DNA of 64,000 bases from Heterocephalus glaber (Eukaryota > Chordata > Mammalia > Rodentia > Bathyergidae). The notes under the pieces are model-generated. The model saw only the letters and a program-made list of their open reading frames with translations, made no database searches and was not told the origin of the DNA. The position numbers and the translations under genes are program-made. Shown here one piece after another: positions 25,331 through 35,899 of this stretch (position 1 is its first letter; every line of letters starts with the position of its first letter). The DNA lies in contig NW_004624801.1 in NCBI RefSeq assembly GCF_000247695.1, positions 248,001 to 312,000 on the forward strand, written 5' to 3'.

Positions 25331-25965
25331 TGTGTGTGTCAGAGATTCTTGAGATGCTAGATGTTGATTTCAGTAGGTAGAGAGCACAAGAAAGAGTACT
25401 GTGGGTGACGGACAGGTGATATGAAGGGGCAAAATTCAGAAGCAAGAATGAGGCAAATTATAACACACATTACAACAAATGAAGACTTAGCTCCTGTAGC
25501 TTGCCCAGTGGGGTAAGTGAAAGGAGCCTGAACAACAAGACTCTGTAGAGGATGACGACATGGTCACCACCATGAACCTTGTCTCGACACACACATCTCT
25601 TCAACCCAGATACTGGGTCCTGTCTGCCTCTTCCCAAATGTTCCCCACAGACAACTGCAAAGTAAAGGTAGATTGCCTGAGCAGTAAACAGAAGACTTTC
25701 TCCAAATACCTCTCCCAAACCAGGGTGTGTTCCTTTCTCATATATTAGCAACATAGTTAATAGTTGATAAGACATCCAAGGAAATAGTCCTTCTGAGATG
25801 TCTATTGAAGTTAAAATAAGCTTAAATAGGTGGTTTTAGTTTCTAGGGCCAGGCACCCACCTTCAGCAAATAAGTGGTTTGTTTATACCCTGAAATGCAC
25901 TGTATGAAGGATTCCTGTGCAGAGACAGTGGCATTCTTCTTGCTTAGATGGCCAGGGCTCTGAAA
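25331..25965. other. Unassigned sequence
   Basis: Nothing recognised. Two opposed frames near 25470-25775 have no known domain. Confidence 0.35.
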
Positions 25966-25968
25966 ACT

Positions 25969-26049
25969 TCTCTCTCTCTCTCTCTCCCTCCCTCCCTCTC
26001 CCCCCTCCCTCTCCCTCTCTCCCTCTCTCTCTCTCCCTCTCTCTCCTCT
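25969..26049. repeat. (CT)n/(CCCT)n pyrimidine tract
   Basis: About 80 bases of ctctct and ccctccct joined to the ID end of the next SINE, so probably a diversified A-tail on the other strand. Its reverse complement gives a run of Arg/Glu/Gly codons in a spurious frame. Confidence 0.9.
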
Positions 26050-26228
26050 TACTAGAGATTAAACACAAGAGCTTCATCCTGAGCTGCACTCTCAGCTCTT
26101 TTTTAATTTTTTATTTTGACACAGGGTCCCATCAAGTTGCTAAGTTGCCCAAGCTGGGCTCCAATTTACAATCTGCCTCAGCCTTCCAGAGTTCTGGGAC
26201 TACAGACATGTACCACTGCACCTGACTG
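26050..26228 (-). mobile_element. B1-dID SINE, antisense
   Basis: Reversed ID part (ttactagagattaaacacaa, gagctgcactctcagctc) followed by reversed B1 (gacacagggtcccatcaag, cctcagccttccagagttct, gacatgtaccactgcacctg). Confidence 0.85.
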
Positions 26229-26229
26229 A

Positions 26230-27240
26230 GAATTCTTTCTATTATCATCCCTTAGATTCTGTGTACATTGGGCTTTGTATCGATGCCACTCTGTTCAAAA
26301 TAGTTGCTTTCAAGTGGAAAAAATAGGATCAAATTTTTCCTTTTCTTTCTTCAGGATTTCTTATTCTAAAGTTGATGATTCAGATGCCAAATATACAGCA
26401 TTTTAATGCAAGCATTTCACTGTTAAACATCATTTTCCAGCTACCTTGGATTTGCATTCACATTCATTCACTCTGTTGCAAAAACAGTTTTGAGACTGTC
26501 TATAGGTGCAAATAAAAATGAAAAAGTCAATCAGTGTAAGAAACAGCCCCAAATTATATTTACCCAACGGCTCTCTGTAGGGGTGATTTTTACCTTAACA
26601 TATTACAGAAATATCACCTCACTCCTAATTTCGTTTTACTTATATGAGTATAATTTTAAAGACTTCCAAATAATTACATGGCGTTAGAATACATTCCACA
26701 AGATTTTTTCTTCTTTTAAATTCAAATTAAGCTTTCAGTTTTTTAAAAGGTAAACATCTGTTCTAGTATACTCGAAGAAAAAAGCATATCATTCAGGCAA
26801 ATTTTAAGTTTTCATTGGATCTGATTTTAAATCAAAGCCACAGTCCCATGCAATCAGTAATCCTTTACTGAATCTCACTATACTAGATAATTTGGGTACC
26901 AAGATAATAAAGACTTGGTTCCTTCCATGAATCTGGCAGAAGAAGGCAGATCTGTTAATAATTAAGGTGATGCAATTATCTAGTACCAGGATAACAAAAA
27001 GTATGATTCGTACAATGACAAGTTGAACTTCTCTTCCAGGAAAGTAATATGATGATAACCAAGGTTTGGCATGTTGGTGTGGTCCTCAGTATATTTTTAG
27101 AATTTAAAACTTTCATACGCTGAAATACTATTTTCACTCTGAACTCTATTACAAGATTTTTCATTGCCAGTAAATCACTCCCACAGTTCTCTGATTGTAA
27201 GAGCACAATTTTTGTTTATTTCCCCCTATAGTTTGATAAC
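26230..27240. other. Unassigned sequence, possible L2/MIR3 trace
   Basis: At about 26860-26970 the run gaatctcactatactagata to ggttccttccatgaatctgg recalls a reversed L2 3' end, but the match is weak. Nothing else was recognised. Confidence 0.3.
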
Positions 27241-27242
27241 TG

Positions 27243-27718
27243 AATTAATCAAAGTTCTCTAGAGAAATAGAAGTAACAGGGTATATAAAAAGAGGAAAAG
27301 AAGAAAGAGGAAGTGGAGGGGCAGGGGAGGGGAGGAGGAGGACAAAGACAAGAGAGAAAGGGTAAACTAGTTTACATGGCTATGGGACTGGCAAGTCAGA
27401 ATTCTGTAAGGCAGGCTAGCAGTATAGACATTTCAGTAAGAGCTGATCTTGCAGCCTCGAATCTGACTTTACAGGACAGGCCAGCAGACAGAAAACTTAA
27501 GCAGGATTTCTCAGTCTTAGTGTTAAGGGAGAATTGCTGCTGGTTCTTCAGGGAGCCTCATCCTAGCTCTTGAGCCCTTCAAAGACTTGGGGGAGGACTA
27601 CCCACATTATGGAGAACAAGTCTACCAACAACCTCCTCATAAGAATATCAGGACTGGTGTTTGAGTAGCAACTGGACACCACAGCCTAGCCAAGGTGATA
27701 CGCAAAATTAAACATCTC
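27243..27718 (-). mobile_element. MLT2-like ERVL LTR, antisense
   Basis: Begins with aatcaaagttctctagagaa (reverse of a typical MLT2 end) and finishes ctggacaccacagcctagcc, gtgatacgcaaaattaaac, the reverse of the MLT2 start. A purine-rich stretch (27295-27360) with G runs lies inside. The 86-codon frame there is incidental. Confidence 0.65.
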
Positions 27719-27795
27719 AGGAAAACAGGGCATTTTCACCTGTCTGTATTTTCCCATGCAGTTATGAGATATAATAGATTTGAATCTTCAGTTCC

Positions 27796-27830
27796 TTTCT
27801 TTCTCTCTTTGTTTGCTTTCTTTCTCTTTT

Positions 27831-27874
<44 letters not shown>

Positions 27875-27962
27875 TTTTCTGTCTTTCTTTCTTTTTTCTG
27901 TCTTTCCTTCTTTCCTTCTTTCTCTCTTTTTTCTTTCTTCCTTCATTTACTTCCTTCCTTCC
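27796..27962. repeat. (TTTC)n pyrimidine microsatellite
   Basis: A long tttc run (core about 27831-27875) with tttttctg and ttcc variants. It sits on the tail side of the following antisense SINE. Two frames of Phe/Ser/Leu repeats through it are artefacts. Confidence 0.9.
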
Positions 27963-28171
27963 AATGTTTTTTGTCTGTCTTTCATTTGCAGAACTGGCCC
28001 TTGAATCAAGGGCCTTTGCACTGAGCTATATATCCAGCCTTTAAAAATTTTTAATTTTATTTTAAGATAGCATCTCATTAAGTTGCCCAAGCTGAGCTCA
28101 AATTTGCCGTCCTTCTGCTTTAGCTTCCCAGAGTCCTAGAATTATAGGTATGGGCCACCAAGTCTAGCGTG
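27963..28171 (-). mobile_element. B1-dID SINE, antisense
   Basis: Reversed ID part (ggcccttgaatcaagggcct, actgagctatatatccagcc), then reversed B1 (gatagcatctcattaagttg, gtatgggccaccaagtctag). The expanded tail precedes it. Confidence 0.85.
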
Positions 28172-28200
28172 AAGCTTCTGCTTTGGAAAAAGACATTATA

Positions 28201-28284
28201 GGGCCGGGGATTTAGCTTAGTAGCTCCTTGGCCTATTTGGGAAGTACAAGGTCCTGAGTTCGATCCCTGGTACAGAAAAAAAAG
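28201..28284 (+). mobile_element. ID-like tRNA-derived SINE
   Basis: Body gggccggggatttagcttag to gagttcgatccctggtac with a short A tail. A-box-like and B-box-like pol III motifs are visible. Imperfect target duplications (aagacattat at 28190-28199, aagatattat at 28285-28294) flank it. A part of the middle differs from the other copies (ctccttggcctatttggg). Confidence 0.9.
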
Positions 28285-28375
28285 AAGATATTATGATTTT
28301 GCAATGTATTTAAACTCAATAAAATGAATCTTCCTAAAAACACCATCATTTGCACATAGAGAATTCTATTAATTT

Positions 28376-28456
28376 TTTTTCAGTACCAGGAAATGAACTC
28401 AGGAGATTGTGCTTGAGAGGCAGGTGCAGTGCCACTGAGAAAAATCCCCAGCCCAA
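28376..28456 (-). mobile_element. ID-like SINE, antisense
   Basis: T run, agtaccaggaaatgaactca, then gccactgagaaaaatcccca. A perfect 12-bp target duplication ttctattaattt flanks it (28364-28375 and 28460-28471). Confidence 0.9.
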
Positions 28457-28474
28457 GGCTTCTATTAATTTAAT

Positions 28475-30430
28475 ACAGTATGTTCAGTGCTACAAATTTT
28501 CAATAATGTAACTTGATCAAAGAAAAATACTTATTTTAATTGAGGTGAAGAACAAATTACGTTAAAAGACAGCTATAGCATAGCTTCTAATGGCACTTCA
28601 TCCACTTCTATCAAGCTCACTATCTATAGCACATATTTTATTTTCATACCACCCTCTCCTTTATTTTTATTTAGTTTATTTTTTATGTGTATGATTCCTA
28701 CCAATGAATAACTGTATCCACTGTGGTAATAGCATATGAGGAGCTCTTAGAAATCACAGGATAAACACATATCATTTAGAAGCATTCATTTAACTCAATG
28801 ATTTGGATGGGGTGAAGAAAATCAAGTAAGTTAATTGATAATCAGTTTAAATAATTATCTTTGTAATGAATGTTTGAGTATGTATAACAAAATTTAAGAC
28901 CAAACTACATTTAAGGGAAAGTCATAAGACTGTGAAATATTTTGAGTTTAGGTCCAGTCCTTTGTTAGACCCTGAAATTCCCCAAGATTTGGGGTAGGAA
29001 TAAAAATAAAGTACACACTTCTTGTCTGTTTTATTAAGTTTCTTTTCTTTAATGGAAAATTCTGAGAAGCATTATTGCAGAATGGATTTACAAGACATGA
29101 TTCTTGGTTTTTGTTACTACTTTATTAGTTAGTTGGATCTGCCCCAGAAAAATATCTACTCACCCACAAATTTGGCCAGTCTTTTCACAACTATGTGCTT
29201 TTCTGGTCTCATATGAGACTGGTCTAAACAATGGGTAATTCAAGACATTCTGTCTGTACTTTGGGGAAATAATCCAAAGTAATCTCACAAAACAAGACAC
29301 CTGGCCTAATGGCTGGTCCACACAAATTTTTCAGTAGATTTCTGATTCAAGATTTTACTATCCAAAGCAGTACAACACATTGGTTCCTTGTACAAGAGGT
29401 TAATAGTTCTCACTGCCTAGTACCCAAAAGGCATGAATAGTCATCCCTCCTGGGCAAATTAGGTAGTTAATCAAACTTTTATTGCTCTTATATTGTATTA
29501 CTGAGTTCTAGTTATAGATGGTGCAGTAAAATCTTTCATAGACTTACAACTAAAATTTGAGAAGATGCCAGAATATTAGAGACTATGAGTTATACATCAG
29601 GATTTTCACATCAAAAAGCCTGCTCCATTTATATGTTTAGTTAGCCTTTTGTCTGGGTCAGAATTGAACCAACTTCTGGGTGGAGAGATTAGTGTGGTTA
29701 ATTTGAACAAATTATGCAAGATTTAATTAGTTCCTCATATTTAAATGTAGGCTTTATGAGAATAGGAGGTGGTTTCACTTCCTCATGACTAAAATTTATT
29801 TAATTGTATTAGATAACAATATTGAGTTAAAAATAAGATTACACTATTTGCACCAAGAGCTTAAATGCTAAAGAAGCATTCGGTAAAACGAAAATGAGCA
29901 CAGTAAAATTATAAGTGAACAGACCCAAACAAGACCAAATAAGAAAAATACAGTGAGTTTTACACTCCCAGTAAATGCAATGGAAATCAGGGTACTATTT
30001 CCCTGTGTTGTGTTACTATAGAACAAAGAGTTTTTGTGTGCTCCTGCTGTGCAACTGTATCATCTCATTCTTGTTATTTGCTGATGTGAACAATGACAAT
30101 ATTTCTCCAGGTGCACATAGAATTTTGTTGTGGCCCTTTAGGGTAGCTTGACAAACAAAAGCACACAAATACCGAGTGAAGAGAACTAGTACATGAGAAG
30201 GAGAGGTCCAAAATTGTGTTCTGGACCAAATTAGGTCCAAATTAATTGAGGTTCAAATTACTTGTTCAATCTTATGTGTTTGTGTGTGTGCATAAAATAA
30301 GTGTCTATATTAATCATGCATAAACTAATAGTTGCTATATCATGATTAGAATATTACAAACCTGGTTCTATTAGAGATCAAAATAATAGCATTCAGTACC
30401 CATCTTGCCATTAAGAAGCAGAATGTTGTC
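28475..30430. other. Unassigned sequence
   Basis: About 2 kb of AT-rich sequence with no gene or recognised repeat. Confidence 0.4.
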
Positions 30431-30524
30431 TTTTCTTTTTTTTTTTTTTTGGTACTGGGGATTGAACTCAGGACCTTGCACTTGCGAGGCAGGCGGCAGC
30501 ATCAGTGAGCTAAATTTCCGCTCC
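30430..30524 (-). mobile_element. ID-like SINE, antisense
   Basis: Poly-T, ggtactggggattgaactca, ttgcgaggcaggcggcagc, gtgagctaaatttccgctcc. The target duplication cagaatgttgt is present at 30419-30429 and 30525-30535. Confidence 0.92.
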
Positions 30525-30539
30525 CAGAATGTTGTTTTT

Positions 30540-31375
30540 TACACATTGGTTTCACAAGTGGCATCTCCTTTTTGTTAAGTGGATGTGCACTGACTCATTC
30601 TTTTGGGCAGTGGGCACATAAACATTAATATATATTATTTCCCTGCCTTAGAGAAAGTGAGAGTCCAACAAATGAAGGCATTGGCAGAAAAACCACCAGA
30701 CCCTGAGAAATGAAGATTTGTAGAAGCAATACTGACAATTTACTTTGAAGGGAAAAAAATGTCTGCCTGTTCATGAAGAAGCTAACAGGTTTAGGAAAAT
30801 GTGAAAAGTTCAGTGTGGCTAGATTATAGCATTCTTAATGTGAGGCTGGAAGCAGATTGGTAAAATGGAATGTAGAGCTGAGTATGACCTGGCAGTAGGT
30901 AACTTGGGGGAGTAGAGTGTCCATCTCTCTCTCACACATCATTTGGGATTGTAATTCTAAGATTGTCTCACTTTTACTTGTGACTGATTCTGGGAAAGGA
31001 AGATAAATTAATAAGAAACAGGGAGAACAGAAAAGGGATCAGAGAAGTTAATTAATCATGATGTTTTCATATTTTATGAAGGAGTCACGTAAAATTGCAA
31101 GGTAGGTGTTTTAAGAACTAGAACTAACTCTAACAATAGAATATAATCATTGTTTATCAGGGCTTGTCTGTCTTTTGAAGTTGATCATTCTTTGTGCTTT
31201 ATTGTCCTAAGCTATTTTGGATATTAATTCTGTTTTTGAAGTAGGTGGCGAGCACCTTTTCACACCCAGATAGGGTGCTAAAGAAAATATTAGGAATTCA
31301 CCTGCCAAGGCTTGGTTGGATGTGTAAGATGGACTAAAAGAGGCATCATGGTTTAAGGGAAAGAACACTGGGTTT
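30540..31375. other. Unassigned sequence
   Basis: No gene or clear repeat seen. Confidence 0.4.
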
Positions 31376-31392
31376 AAAATTAGAAGTCTTCA

Positions 31393-31474
31393 GGGCCAGG
31401 GATTTAGCTTAGTGGTTCTGCCACCTGCCTCGCAAGCCCAAGGTCCCAAGTTCTATCCCTGATACCAAAAAAAA
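31393..31474 (+). mobile_element. ID-like SINE with perfect target duplication
   Basis: Body gggccagggatttagcttag, tgccacctgcctcgcaagcc, ggtcccaagttctatccctg and an A tail. The 14-bp sequence attagaagtcttca is repeated exactly at 31379-31392 and 31475-31488, so this is a clean L1-machinery insertion. Confidence 0.93.
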
Positions 31475-31884
31475 ATTAGAAGTCTTCAAACTTCTTGTCA
31501 GTATGCATTTGTTATTATTTGACAGTAAGTAATTCTCTGTTTTCACTTTCCTTATGTACTACAATGGGGATATTTACTTTGTTCATTTATACTTTCCTTC
31601 ACTGAACAGTTCATACACTCAACCAGTGTTTGATTAAAATAGAACCCCTAGCAGAGGAGTTACATATATATATGGATTTGACTTTTCACAACTTGTTACA
31701 CAGCCTATGTGAACCTGTTCTTTCTGTATCTGGTGCTGGAAGCTGAAGTTGGAAGGACCAGTTGATGTGACATAGAGGAGGACAACAAATTACAGCCTAT
31801 TCAATTAACTAGACATCATTGAGATTAAATGGAGCCCAGGTTGTTTTCTGGCTTGGACTTGATCATGCGAGTGTATTGCAGAAG

Positions 31885-32072
31885 TTAGAGCCACAGAAAC
31901 AGAAGGAAGGCTGAAGCAGGAATGTGCCAGTTTGTGCCAAACCTGAGCATATTACCAGCTTACTGAGATCTTGTCTCAAAATGAAAACTGTAAGAAGATG
32001 TTAAAAGATCGGTGGATGTAGCTCAGTGGATAGCCCTTGGGTTCAATCCCTGGTACTGCAGAAAAAAAGGAA
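31885..32072 (+). mobile_element. B1-dID SINE, sense
   Basis: Right part of B1 (aaggctgaagcaggaatgtg, agatcttgtctcaaaatgaa) followed by the ID-like part (gatcggtggatgtagctcag, gggttcaatccctggtactg) and an A tail. This is the same component order as the four antisense copies. The 5' end of B1 is decayed. Confidence 0.7.
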
Positions 32073-32079
32073 GAGTGAG

Positions 32080-33400
32080 AGGAACCAGCAGCACACCTGC
32101 TGATGCCACACCAACAACATGTATTAGCAGATCAGTGACAATCTTCTGGTTGCCATAGCACCATATGTCCCCAGGCAATGGTCTGATGCAGAAAGAATAT
32201 GGGTGTTGGTTCCCTTCCCTCACATAAGTCATGCACAGTGTCTCTCATGGCTCATGGTAACTTTGAACTATGATGAGAATGGAATTCTTGGGCATGTAAT
32301 CCTGCTTTTAGCTAAACTGATGCGATCCAAACATACCACTGCTGACACCCCAAGTCAGAAGACAAAGCATGATTGACACATAGTCCCTACCACCAAGGAG
32401 TGATAGCAGAGTTCCACTGAGTGGTAGCAGTGTTGGAGTTCATCCTGACATGTGCTGTATTAGACCTATATTGACTCTTTTTAATAAGGATTGCTTGAGA
32501 TTAATACATTTGGTTCAGAAGTGTTAAAACTGTAATGACTTTTGAGACTCCCCTTTTGGCTTTTGAATGCTAGATTGACTCTACTTATTTATGTGGAACA
32601 CGGGAAATGAATTCATTCTGGATATTTTAGTAAGTTTGGATTCTGTGAGATTCCCTGGTCTTTGATTTCTCTCTGTGGAGCAGTGGTGCTGAATGGATAG
32701 CAACCAGGTCCCTCCACTAACCCTGATCCTTTCCTGCAAGTAACAATGCCGATGCCCACATTTCTAAACTACCAATGATTTATCCATGGTGTCTGTCCGC
32801 TTTTCATATTACCTGTTCCTCTTGCAAAAATAAGGTAAAAAACAGTAGCCAAATTCTATGGCCTTTAATTTTTAAAAGGCTTAAAGATAGGAAACAGACC
32901 TTCAAAATATGCCAAACCTACATTATGAAAATAACTTGCTTATGACACCATCCTCTATAGATTTTTCTTTCTTTTTGATTAGATTGAATTTGACTCTCTT
33001 TTTTTTAACCTTAATCTGCCTCAATTTCTCTTCCCTCACTGCTAGTGTATTGGTTAGATTCTGAGAAATTCAAAGACACCATGTATTATTGATATCATTA
33101 CGATAGTGTCACAATATATGACCTGAACATGCCCTTGAATGGTTTGCTTCCACATTTTAAATGTTCTGTCACCCAAGTCATGAAAAGTATATATTTTTGA
33201 ATCTTCCATAAACAATGTGAAACTATATGGAGAAACTATGAAACTTTCACCTACCAATAACAAAGGAACATGGGCTGGTTTATAGCAGAAATTTTATTTG
33301 CAATTTATTTTTCATTTTTATTTCAAAAACCAAGGTAAAAAACACATGCTGTGCCCCACTGTAAGTGTTTAAAATTTTTAATCGTTTAATCTTCAAATTA
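32080..33400. other. Unassigned sequence
   Basis: No gene or clear repeat. Frames of up to 69 codons have no domain. Confidence 0.4.
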
Positions 33401-33404
33401 GGCT

Positions 33405-33545
33405 TTAGTTTCCTTTCCTTATCTTTATTACAGATAGGGAAACTGAGGCACAGAGCAGCCATATAATATCTGAAAGTCCTACAGCTGTTAGAGAGAGTGT
33501 CAGAGCTGGGTTGGGACCAGGCAGTCTTTCTCTAAAGTGTATGTG
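33405..33545 (-). mobile_element. MIR SINE relic, antisense
   Basis: Contains gatagggaaactgaggcaca, gtcctacagctgttagagag and gtgtcagagctgggttggga, the reversed MIR core. Confidence 0.75.
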
Positions 33546-33688
33546 TTTCGGTCGCTTAATCATTCATTCATATCTGTGTCATTATTAGGGATGCTATGTT
33601 ACACAAACACCTAGTTTGGACTGTACACCCACCAACAAAGAAGCCTTTCTATTTAACCCAAAGTAAAAGCCTGGAAGATACTCATGCT

Positions 33689-34055
33689 TGTCTCAGTCAC
33701 TTTCTTGTCACTGGGACAAAACACTGACACCCACAATTTAAAGCAAGAGAGGTTTATTTTGGCTCCCAATTTCAGTACATGGTGGGTTGGCTCCTAGGCA
33801 GAAACTGCACGGTGGAAGGGCCCAGGTAGAGGAAAACTGCTCATGTCACAGCAGCCATAAAGCAGAGAGGGAAGGGAGGGGCCAGGGAGAGTTATAGACC
33901 CTTCTAGGTCATACCCACATGACTCTCCTCTTCCAACCACACCCACCCTCCAACAGCACACTGAGCTGTGTAAATTAATCCACTGAGATACACGGTGGCC
34001 CTCTTCTGAACACATGAGACTTGTGGGGGACATTCTAGACCCCCAAACTATAAAA
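33689..34055 (-). mobile_element. MaLR LTR, antisense
   Basis: Starts tgtctcagtcactttcttg, continues gagaggtttattttggctcc, tggtgggttggctcctaggc, and ends ggggacattctagaccccca, aactataa. Same family plan as 41177-41566 but more diverged. I could not see a clear target duplication. The 79-codon frame inside it is not a gene. Confidence 0.75.
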
Positions 34056-34059
34056 CCCT

Positions 34060-35320
34060 TCTAATTAGTTACTATGTTTCAGTATTCTATTTTGCACACC
34101 AACAATTAAACTGCCTTTTCTCTACTAGGAAGTTTACATAATAAAAAGTCGATTGGAAAGAAAATAAGGTATCTGAACTTTGTTTAATGGGCAGAACTCC
34201 AGATGTACTAGCACAGGAATTTCTTATTTTTATCAAGTATTAATAAACAGAAACACGTTTTCAACAATACAAACAAATGAGGGTTTCACTTCATTGAACA
34301 AGTACAACATTTAATCTAAGGGAAATAATATTTTATTGATAGGGAACAATGCAACCCTTCTTGTTAGTCCTAATGATACATGGTTGTCTGTTGACTTATA
34401 CGGTATATCAAATATTGAACTAGGGCACTGTTTGCTTTCGGGGGAAAGTATTGATAAAAGTAGAGTTCAATAGTCTTCCAGGGCTTCTTATTTTATAATA
34501 ACACCCTTTTCTTTATTAATCTAAGATAATATTAATAGTGTGTTAATATTAGTTGGCTAGAAATTACTGCTCTTGATATGGAAATATTTACAAAGAATTT
34601 ATCATAAGAAAGTAGAAACAACCTCAGATAGAAATATTTCCAAAGAGAATTTTCATGAGAAAGTAAAGCAAACAATTTTTACTTTTATATCACAATTAGT
34701 TACTGAAGAGTAACAGTGACTTTATATAAATCTCCTAAAGCATCATTTGGTATTTCTAGTAAGACAAATCTGTATTTCATTGGTTCACAACATTTATTAC
34801 TAATAAACTTAAAAACATGTTTTTCAAAACGAACATCAGACAGAAGTTAACAGTGAGCAAAAGAAAATCTTAAAGTGAAATATTTTCAGTCACCTGTGAA
34901 CAAAAGGAAACTATAGTTCCTAAGAGAGAAAGCAATTAACATTAAATTTTTATTGTTCAAAACATAATTACATTCAAATAATTGCTCATTATTTTTTAAT
35001 GTTTATTACAAGGAATGCCTCTTGAAAAAATAGGATGTTTACCTTTTAAGTTGAAGACAAATATTACTGGAAAAATTTGGTTGTTTCTTTACCCTGAAAA
35101 CATTCATTAGTGCATTCATTTTAAAGATGACTGGACATTTGAAGGTTCTAATAAACTTCTTTGTTGTGTTTGACATTTCCTTTTACGTAACTCGGCTTCT
35201 AAACTGAAAATCAGATCACACTGGCATATTCTTTCTTCCTCTTGTTTTGTTCACCTTTACTGATTTGATTTCTTGACGAAAATAACAAACACTTGTGGTG
35301 GTACTTTGAAGCTTAGAAAA
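34060..35320. other. Unassigned sequence with a 52-bp-period duplication
   Basis: No gene. At 34575-34673 two diverged copies of a ~47-base unit follow each other (gatatggaaatatttac... and gatagaaatatttcc...). Confidence 0.45.
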
Positions 35321-35324
35321 TTCT

Positions 35325-35510
35325 TTTACATTGATTGTCACATTTTATCTTCAAAGCCACTTTGAGAGAGTAGTGAGAACATGTAGTGGTAGACTCCTTT
35401 TTACAGTGAGGAAAATAGCAAGGATGAGGTAAAGTTGGTGACAAGCTTATATGTGACAGAGAGGGGGACTTCAGCTCTAGGCTTTAACCAGCACGCAGGT
35501 ATCTTTCATT
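35325..35510 (-). mobile_element. MIR SINE relic, antisense
   Basis: tttttacagtgaggaaaata, gacagagagggggacttcag and upstream cacattttatcttcaaagcc follow the reversed MIR. Confidence 0.6.
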
Positions 35511-35594
35511 CTATCCAACTACCTTAGTGATTTCTTTCTTTGTCTACTTCTGCAGTAGAGAAATCTTATAGGGATTACAGGTGGTTTCTCTATG

Positions 35595-35895
35595 TGGCAA
35601 CAATGCACGCTTTAGATTCAAACTGACCTGGTTTTAATCTGGGCCCTGCTATTTATTAGCTATATGATTTACGTTAGTGGTTCTCCATGTGTGGGCTGGA
35701 CTAGGAGCATCGTATCTCCCAAGGCCTTGAGAGAAATGCACTCTTAATCTCCCACCTAGTGGATCAGCAATTCTGTGGATGGAGTTCAGTACATCTATGT
35801 AAACAACTCCTCCAGGCAATTCTGTTGTTCGTTTGCATTTCAAAGCCAGTGGTGTAGAGTAAGGCACTTTACCGCTGTATAACTTCTGCTTTTTT
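35595..35895 (+). mobile_element. MIR SINE relic, sense, interrupted by MER5A
   Basis: Left part agattcaaactgacctggtt, atctgggccctgctatttat, tagctatatgattta ends at about 35674. The right part gtaaggcactttaccgctgt resumes after the MER5A-like insertion. Confidence 0.55.
35675..35851 (+). mobile_element. MER5A-like hAT-Charlie element
   Basis: Begins tagtggttctccatgtgtgg, continues cctagtggatcagcaattct and ctcctccaggcaattctgtt, and ends caaagccagtg, so its short inverted ends agree with MER5A. Noncoding. The adjacent octamers do not match well, so the 8-bp target duplication is not preserved. Confidence 0.7.
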
Positions 35896-35899
35896 TGGC

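Noticed and set aside
27295..27360. G-quadruplex promoter-like element
   Set aside because: Only three runs of four G, followed by GG pairs, inside an old LTR; too weak to report as a regulatory site.
28201..28284. tRNA gene candidate (A- and B-box-like motifs)
   Set aside because: The body is a tRNA-derived ID SINE with an A tail and target duplications, repeated many times in the window; it lacks a proper acceptor stem.
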